A DNA stretch of 64,000 bases from Gnetum montanum (taxonomy: Eukaryota; Streptophyta; Gnetopsida; Gnetales; Gnetaceae): NCBI GenBank assembly GCA_015680685.1, contig MNCI01003975.1:2101371-2165370 (forward strand). The letters are read 5' to 3'. The notes under the pieces were generated by a model. That model was given only the letters and a program-made list of their open reading frames with translations, ran no database searches and was not told where the DNA came from. Position numbers and translations under genes: made by a program. Shown piece after piece: positions 57,847-64,000 of this stretch; the stretch's first letter is position 1, and each line of letters opens with the position of its first letter.

Positions 57847-58629
57847 TGATGAGCCACGATATCGCGTCCACCCCCGCAATATCACGGCCCACCGCAATGT
57901 TTATAAATAAGAGGTGGCTTTCCCTGTTCTAGGCACTTAAACTTAGACCCTTAGCTAAACTCTTGCAGTTTTACCATTCTGGAGTTAGAATAATTTCCAT
58001 GTGCCCGCAGTAGGAGTCTTAAAGTGAACAAATCTTTATTCGAGAAAATTGTACCTGAGCACACATTTGTGTACTACAATAAAGATGAACTTTTTGATAA
58101 ACCTTGTAGCATGTGGACTAAGCTAAATAGGATTTAATTATTTTTGAATATTTAAATGCCTTCCTAGTTAATTAATCTCTCTCAACCCTTGACTCTCCTA
58201 GTTAAGTACACTCAGTACGATCACTTTAAGGACCTGTGCAATGCTTGGTAACCTAGTAACAAATAGCGTTCGGTAATCCCAACAACATTGCACTGGTTCA
58301 GAGTGTGTGTGGCAAGTGGGAATGGATACTAGTGTTAGGAAAATTATAACTTAGTTAGTAATTAGTTAATGAAGTTAGTCACTTAGTTCTCTTCACCTTC
58401 CCCTATTAGCATAAGACATTAAAAAGATAAAAGATATAAAAATCATATACCTCAAGCTTACTTAACCATACAACTATGACCATACAAGTAAGTTTGGGAA
58501 GATAGCGATTAATTAACCTTAAGTGTTCCATTAAGGCACGTAAGCACTTAGTCCTTGGAGTTCAACAGGATCGTGCATGAGATGCTCATATTTATATGGT
58601 TGAGTGTAGGGTTACCTCACCACTCATCA
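57847..58629 (+). repeat. 3' LTR of the gag-protease element
   Basis: TGATGAG to CACTCATCA, 783 bp. It lacks one stretch of GATATCGC-type repeats that the 5' LTR has, and has TATAAATAAG at 57902-57911. Confidence 0.9.
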
Positions 58630-59510
58630 CAAGGCTATCAAATTCTCAACATGAATCCAACCATTAGAACCTTTTAATCTATGGGAAATTGATTTCATGG
58701 GTCCCATCACATCCATGTCCAATGAGAAATCCTACACCATTGTTGTGGTGGACTACTACATGAAATGAATAAAGGCTACAGCAATAACAAATTATACATC
58801 CACAACTACAACCATGTTTTTTTAACAAAGTAAGATAATTAGGTTTGGTGTGTCTAATATACTAATTTTTAATAATGGAACTCATTTTAAAAGTGCTACT
58901 TTTAGGAAACTAATGAAATTCTTAGGCATTAAAAATAAACTAATAACAACCTATCACCCCCAAGTAAATGATCAAGAAGAGGTAATAAATAGGAAAATTA
59001 TGCAAATCCTTACTAGAGCCATTATAAGTATAGGAAAGATTGGAGAACAAAATACAACAATATCTTATGGATCTACTACTCCACTAGAAACTGCCTATCG
59101 AATACTCTCCCTATGAGTTAATGTATGGTAAGCTACTAAAATTTCTAATGTAAGCATAATCACACACACTCAACACAACTTATGAATTTAACCTTAACAT
59201 CAATCTAGTACTAAAAGAATGTTCTATGAACATCAACATATTAGAAAAAAATAGACTAGTTCTTATGATGAACAAAGTGCACAAGATATACACAAAATAA
59301 CACCATGATACTTGAATATAAAAATGAACTTTTAGCTAGAAGATAAGATCCTCTGTTGGAGCCCCATACATGTACCTCAATGAATAAAATTCCAAAAATT
59401 GTGGAAAGAACCCTACATTATCCACTCTACTTTCCATTTAGGCACCATGAAGATTTGCCATCCTAATTGCCAAGACAAGTTAATCTTGATCAACTTGTAA
59501 TAAGTTAAAT
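58630..59510 (+). pseudogene. INT: Old Athila-like element: integrase
   Basis: EPFNLWEIDFMGPITSMSNE has the first catalytic Asp; IRFGVSNILIFNNGTHFKSA has Asn for the second Asp; QVNDQEEVINRKIMQIL keeps the Glu. The open stretch 58850-59116 covers the core. A decayed C-terminal part with FQKLWKEPYIIHSTFHLG-like text reaches about 59510. It continues the polypeptide interrupted at 51914. Confidence 0.8.
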
Positions 59511-61020
59511 CCTTTAAGGATTTTATAATAGCCAAGAATCCCACCAACACCATAACCCATGGCCAAGACCATTCCATTTTTTATATCTTTACCTTTCAAC
59601 CTAATCATTAGGTAGACATCCATTTGCCTAACATGTTGTAAGGGCATGATTTTTTAACTTGATTTTTTTTTTTTTTTTACAATTTCTTTTCATTTTTTTT
59701 CAATTCTTCATATATTTTCTGTCTTTTAATTTTTCATTTTCTTTATACTTTTTCTTTTTTTTTTAAGTCATTTTCCTTTTCAAGTATTTAATTTAATTTT
59801 AATTTTTTTCATTAGCATTAATAAGGATTATCATTTATATACAAACCAACATTGTTGTTGAAGTATTATTCTATGCTATCAAGATGATTTGAAAAGTGGT
59901 TATATAAAGCAATGAGACCATGTTATCCATCCCTTCAGTTTCTAGAAATAAGAGATCTTCCCCATGAAAGTTTTATGGTTCTTCTCATATAAAACTAAAA
60001 TTAAAATTAACTCATGACTTTTATGTCTTGAGGGAAGGGGGCAGGAATAATAGGAAATAGAAAAAGATATGGCATCAAGGAGATTTTTTGATTTCTTGCA
60101 CTTTATCTATAGTTCTTACTACTCACTGTGTTTATGTCATTACTCATGTTTTACTTTGAATGGAAGAATTTTATTGAAAAGGTGTTATTTAACATGTTAC
60201 GCATGTCTAAAGATAGGCTACTTTTAGGAATCCCAAAGGTCTCTTAAACTATTCCCATTATGTAACTAGAAAGATATGTTATCCATGCCTAAAGGTACTC
60301 CTCTAATGGGATTGGCATTGGCTATGAGGTTAAGAAGACATGTTACCCATTCTTGAAGGCATCCCTCTAACTAATGGCCAAGTTTCCTATAAATACTTTA
60401 ATGTTTAAGTAATTAATTAATCAAAAATGATTCAATTTTTTTCTTTAATTTAGTAGTGATTCTTTTATATTGTTTTGGTGATCCTATGATTATAAGTTCA
60501 AGATGATGTAATGCAATGTCACTTGAAAAGGTATGAACTTGATCTAAAACCTAGATGGATAGGTACAATGATTATTTTAATCACATTTAACTCACATATG
60601 TACTACAAACATGGTAAAAATCTCATCTCCCTTTTTTTGTAGGCTATTCTTATTCCATTGTTTACCTTACTACTCCATGCAATTGCTTGTCTTCTTATTT
60701 TGTTTACTATAGTGCAAGATTCTGAAGACAATTATTGTGTGGATGTGACATATAGACTAGACTAATATTTAATTCCCAACATGCCTATGAGCATCTTGTG
60801 AAATAGTTGTATAAGGACATTAACGACATGAGCCTACTTTGGGAAGGATCCACTTGTATAACTTTTGGACATTTAGTCTATACATCACCTATACTTGCTC
60901 AAATAATAATTAAGTTGCAATCCCAAGTTGAATGCATTTTTCATTTTTTTCATTTCAACTTTTCATGGGCATCAAGTGTCAAACCTCTTTTATATCATGA
61001 AAGCTTCTGAACATATATGA
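59511..61020. other. 3' noncoding part of the old Athila-like element
   Basis: It has a T-rich tract (59645-59830) and the shared ATGAGCCTACTTTGGG words near 60825-60845, in the same order as in the gag-protease element. No coding signal. The element's own 3' LTR could not be recognised. Confidence 0.5.
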
Positions 61021-61770
61021 ACCTCTAACTAAACTTCATGAATGTTGTCTCATGTCTAATTCCTCTTTCTAGCTCTCATTCAAATCCCAAATTATCTCAA
61101 AATTTATAAAAATAACTAGAAAATCAAAAGAAAATTTTAGTTTGTACTACATTAATGCATCCTTATTGACATAGTATAAAAATACTATATACACATGCAA
61201 ATGTTCGTGAATTTTCTATTATTTGTCTTCAAATGCACAAGGAGTTTTTACATTTTACTAAGCCTAGAGCCTTCTACATGCAATATCTTAACCTCTACAC
61301 ATATGATATCACCCATTGTTAATTTTGTCAACTCCCAAAATTAAGCTATATGTTGTGGGGATATCTATACCAAAATTTTCTAAAATCTCCAATATCCAAC
61401 AATTGAATAAGTAAGGCAGTTAAACTTAAATGAGTAAAAATTAATAATAATTAATTAAATTAAAAATGCTTCGCTACTTTAGGATACTAGAATCATAGGA
61501 TTGGGATCACTTAAGAGTGATAGAGAGACATTTTTTGAAATTAAACTAAATAATAGGATGATTGAAGAAGATCAACACTTGTCCTCATTCTACCAATTAA
61601 TAATCAATTATTTGATTGTAGATGTTGTTGAAGTAAGATCCTCAAGTGGGTAGACCATCACAACTAAAGGAAAAGCATCCAAGAGGGGGTTAAGAATAGC
61701 AACAATAACAACAATAAGCATAACAAGTAGTAGAAGCTATGCACACTACAAGATCTCTACGGGAGGAACC
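61021..61770. other. AT-rich sequence, nothing recognised
   Basis: No LTR boundary, ORF or repeat that I can defend on either strand. Confidence 0.35.
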
Positions 61771-62300
61771 CAAGGTGAAATCTATTTGATAGATTTACAT
61801 CATTGAAACTAAGTAGTTTAGGAAAGATGAAGTACCTAGACCTAGGAAAAGCCTTGAGGCTATGCTCATGGAGGCTTTTCTAAAGAAGATTTAAGGTAAG
61901 GATATACAAAACATGATTCTGCATAGATCAAACTTTAAACCATTCTTAGAGTTCAAACTCGAGGAAATCTGTACATAGTTATAAATATTCCCACTTTGGT
62001 CCACCATTTTCATTAGTGGAGAATGGTACCTTGATAAAACATATCTTTTCTAGAACAATAATCAAGGAAATACTACAGTGAAGATCAATGATATTATCAT
62101 TTGTTATTTAGTAAAAGCCATAGTGGAGGCCTTGGGATTACCTAATGAAGGAGCAAAACTTGTGATGGTATCAACCCAATCTAATGTAAAAGTCAAGAAA
62201 GAATGAACCTAGATATGCTACGGAGTTTACCATAAAGAGCCATAAAGAGTATGATGCCTTGACTAAGACAAAAATATATATTTTAAGATAATCGCATACC
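61770..62300 (+). pseudogene. Unrecognised degenerate coding relic
   Basis: One frame reads protein-like over about 160 codons despite stops: RPRKSLEAMLMEAFLKKI, INDIIICYLVKAIVEALGLP and NEGAKLVMVSTQSNVKVKKE. I cannot assign a family; a retrotransposon Gag or extra ORF is the likely source given the surroundings. Confidence 0.3.
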
Positions 62301-62939
62301 ATCTTAATCCAAAAGTATGACCCAACAGGATCACATCATTCTCTACTAGGATGTGTACAACTGTTAGCAAGAAATTTCTAGTCAACCTATCTCAACCTAT
62401 CTTCTTGGAGATTAAGAAGAAATTCAAGGAAAATAAAAAATATAGGAAGAAACTTCTCTTTTCCTGCTTAATCAAAAAGCTATGTAAAGGGGAAAATATT
62501 TCCTAGTATGTCAATAACATACTTTGAAGAGCTCTTGCTACATCATGGGTAGAAATAATAAAAGAGAAGATATTCTTCAAGTTCTAAGAGTAGGCACCAC
62601 CACCAACTAAGAACACTATAGGTGTGGAGAAACACCTAAGGTAATAAAGGAAGTAATAGCAACAACAAGCATATAGTAATGATGAGCCATATACTTATCA
62701 CTTGGCCATGAGTCATCTCAATGAGGTCCTAAGCACCATTAGCTAGTCATCAAATGATTTGTAAAATCTATTCTTCACATAAAAGGAGATAAGCCATTGT
62801 CCATACTAATCTTGAAATAGGGAGCATTGTAGTATCCCTATCATGTAGACAAGTTTCTAAAATTTCAAACAATGCTACCATATTCTCTGTAATATTAGAA
62901 GAAGAAGAAGAAGATGTTATTGTGGTCATAATGCCACAC

Positions 62940-63660
62940 AAGGGATAGGAGATAGTAGCCGAGGTGGTGGCAAAAAGATTTGGAAAAGCATTGAAGGTTC
63001 CTACAATACCTATGCCTAACATTACTATCATGATAGAAATCCAAGTGTTTATAGGAACTAGATATCAGAAAATGATCATAAGTTAACCCAAAGAAGTATC
63101 AAAAAGACTAATTCTAGAGATATTTGATATCCTAGAAGACATATCAACTACCCAATTATAATATCTAGAAACAACAACCAAGCTCCTATTATCAAAAGCA
63201 TGGCTTTAGGAAGCTAACAACATTAATCAACTATTAGTATCCAAGGTTGTAGAACATAAAGTCCTCTTATTAGATCTAACCATTCTTTGACTAGAAGTGA
63301 TAAGGGATGAAGCTTTCCAAAATCTTTAGAAGAGACAAGATAAGGTTGAAGAAGAGAAAGAAAAGACCATCTAGGATGCAATATTATTAGATGTAATACT
63401 ACATAGCATAAATAATAATTTCATTCAAGTGCACTATGAGAATAAGAACTTCTCTAAGGAGAATCAATTATTACCTAAGATAGAGAAGTAGAAAGAAAAA
63501 ATGAAGAAATACCTTAAGCACTAGCAGGAACAACTTACTAGGGTAAACCAGGATGTTAACAGTTTGGCAATTGAAAATCAAAATCAAAATCTCTTAATGG
63601 AGAAGATGCAGATCACTAGGCAAAAGTCAGCCAATAAGATGGCTATGAGGTCCTAACATA
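62940..63660 (+). pseudogene. Unrecognised relic with coiled-coil-like part
   Basis: In one frame with few stops: KRFGKALKVPTIPMPNITIM, SKRLILEIFDILEDISTTQL, then a Lys/Glu/Gln-rich helical run (KRQDKVEEEKEKTI, IEKKEKMKKYLKH with stops, QEQLTRVNQDVNSLAIENQN). The composition fits a coiled coil. Family unknown. It may extend past the window end. Confidence 0.35.
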
Positions 63661-64000
63661 TGAAAAATGAAAAATAATTATAGGAACCAAGTGGACATGC
63701 TTAAAGAGGTAAATAAAAAGGAGATCCTATTACCTATGACAAAAATGAATGATATCCTCCAATGGCTATAGCAATGAGGAGACACATGACAACCCATCTT
63801 TAATGGACTAAATATGTAAAATCAAGCTAAAAATTGAAGAAATGACTAAATATATAGAGCTTACAAACCTTTGATATGCAAACCTAGTAATGTTAACCAT
63901 TGGATAATTGTAGTCAAAGTTGGAAAACTAGGTTGCTAGATCATACCTCTTGTATGAGGTTGAGTTCAAGCTCCAAAAGAAAACCAAACAAAAGCTAGAA

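Larger units (their letters stand above)
51915..58629 (+). mobile_element. Non-autonomous Athila-like element with gag and protease only
   Basis: Two ~790-bp LTRs, a tRNA-Asp-type primer site, gag, protease, a 2.2-kb noncoding stretch and a polypurine tract. No RT, RNase H or integrase. The flanking pentamers are TAAGG (51910-51914) and CAAGG (58630-58634), a target duplication with one change. It sits in the integrase N-terminal region of the old Athila-like element. Elements with LTRs plus a gag-type gene only have been described in plants as TR-GAG; this one also keeps protease. Confidence 0.85.

Overview
The window reads as a land-plant (most likely seed-plant) intergenic region built almost wholly from LTR retrotransposons inserted into and beside each other. 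The evidence is plant-type Ty3/gypsy lineages (Tat with a second RNase H, Athila-like, chromodomain elements), Ty1/copia pieces primed by initiator tRNA-Met, AT-rich base composition, GT-AG introns of 56-126 bp, and heavy stop-codon decay. I see no intact host gene, no rRNA or tRNA gene and no CRISPR. The species cannot be named from the sequence. A 7-bp run of N at 24466-24472 shows this is a scaffold.

Layout. (1) 1-14655: a Tat-lineage element on the + strand, entered inside gag: gag, protease, a repeat array, a gene on the opposite strand (2867-6950), minisatellites, then RT (with a ~200 bp internal inversion), two RNase H domains, integrase and a 3' LTR (13030-14655). (2) 14695-16690: two abutting LTR fragments of an Athila-like family and an inverted piece of Tat gag. 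(3) 16736-~28400: a second, diverged Tat element with 5' LTR, gag, protease, repeat array and a second copy of the opposite-strand gene (23435-28288); it is cut off before RT. (4) 28644-29410: inverted LTR pieces forming a foldback. (5) 29450-35700: a chromodomain gypsy element on the - strand. (6) 35701 to about 61000: one old Athila-like element split by later arrivals: a solo LTR with perfect GAACT duplications (36671-37520), a pol-less copia element (38331-43868), two chromodomain-element halves joined head to head (43869-50980), and a gag-protease-only Athila-like element (51915-58629). Its protease, RT, RNase H and integrase can be followed through the gaps in order. (7) 61000-64000: strongly decayed, largely unrecognised coding relics.

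Main result. Both Tat elements carry, between protease and RT and antisense to them, a multi-exon gene. Predicted introns fall at matching positions with matching phases in both copies; exon 2 is 450 nt and exon 4 is 1032 nt in both, while intron lengths differ. In copy 2 the eight predicted exons total 3207 nt, exactly 1069 codons, and every junction keeps frame. The encoded protein looks like a degenerate HAD/FCP1-like N-terminal domain, a middle region recalling plant mobile-domain/transposon-protein families, an acidic linker and a long coiled-coil-like C-terminal part. Both copies now contain stops, so this locus shows fossils, but the conserved exon structure says the gene was once under selection. 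Arrays of TAAACTA-containing repeats flank it, and short palindromes of element-specific sequence occur both in the LTRs and in its introns.

A second theme is that every LTR family here has its own short, repeated, palindrome-like motif in the LTR: GCACGC..GCGTGC (Tat 1), GCTACGCTA..TAGCGTAGC (Tat 2), GATATCGC (Athila-like) and AGACATCT (shared by chromodomain gypsy and copia LTRs).
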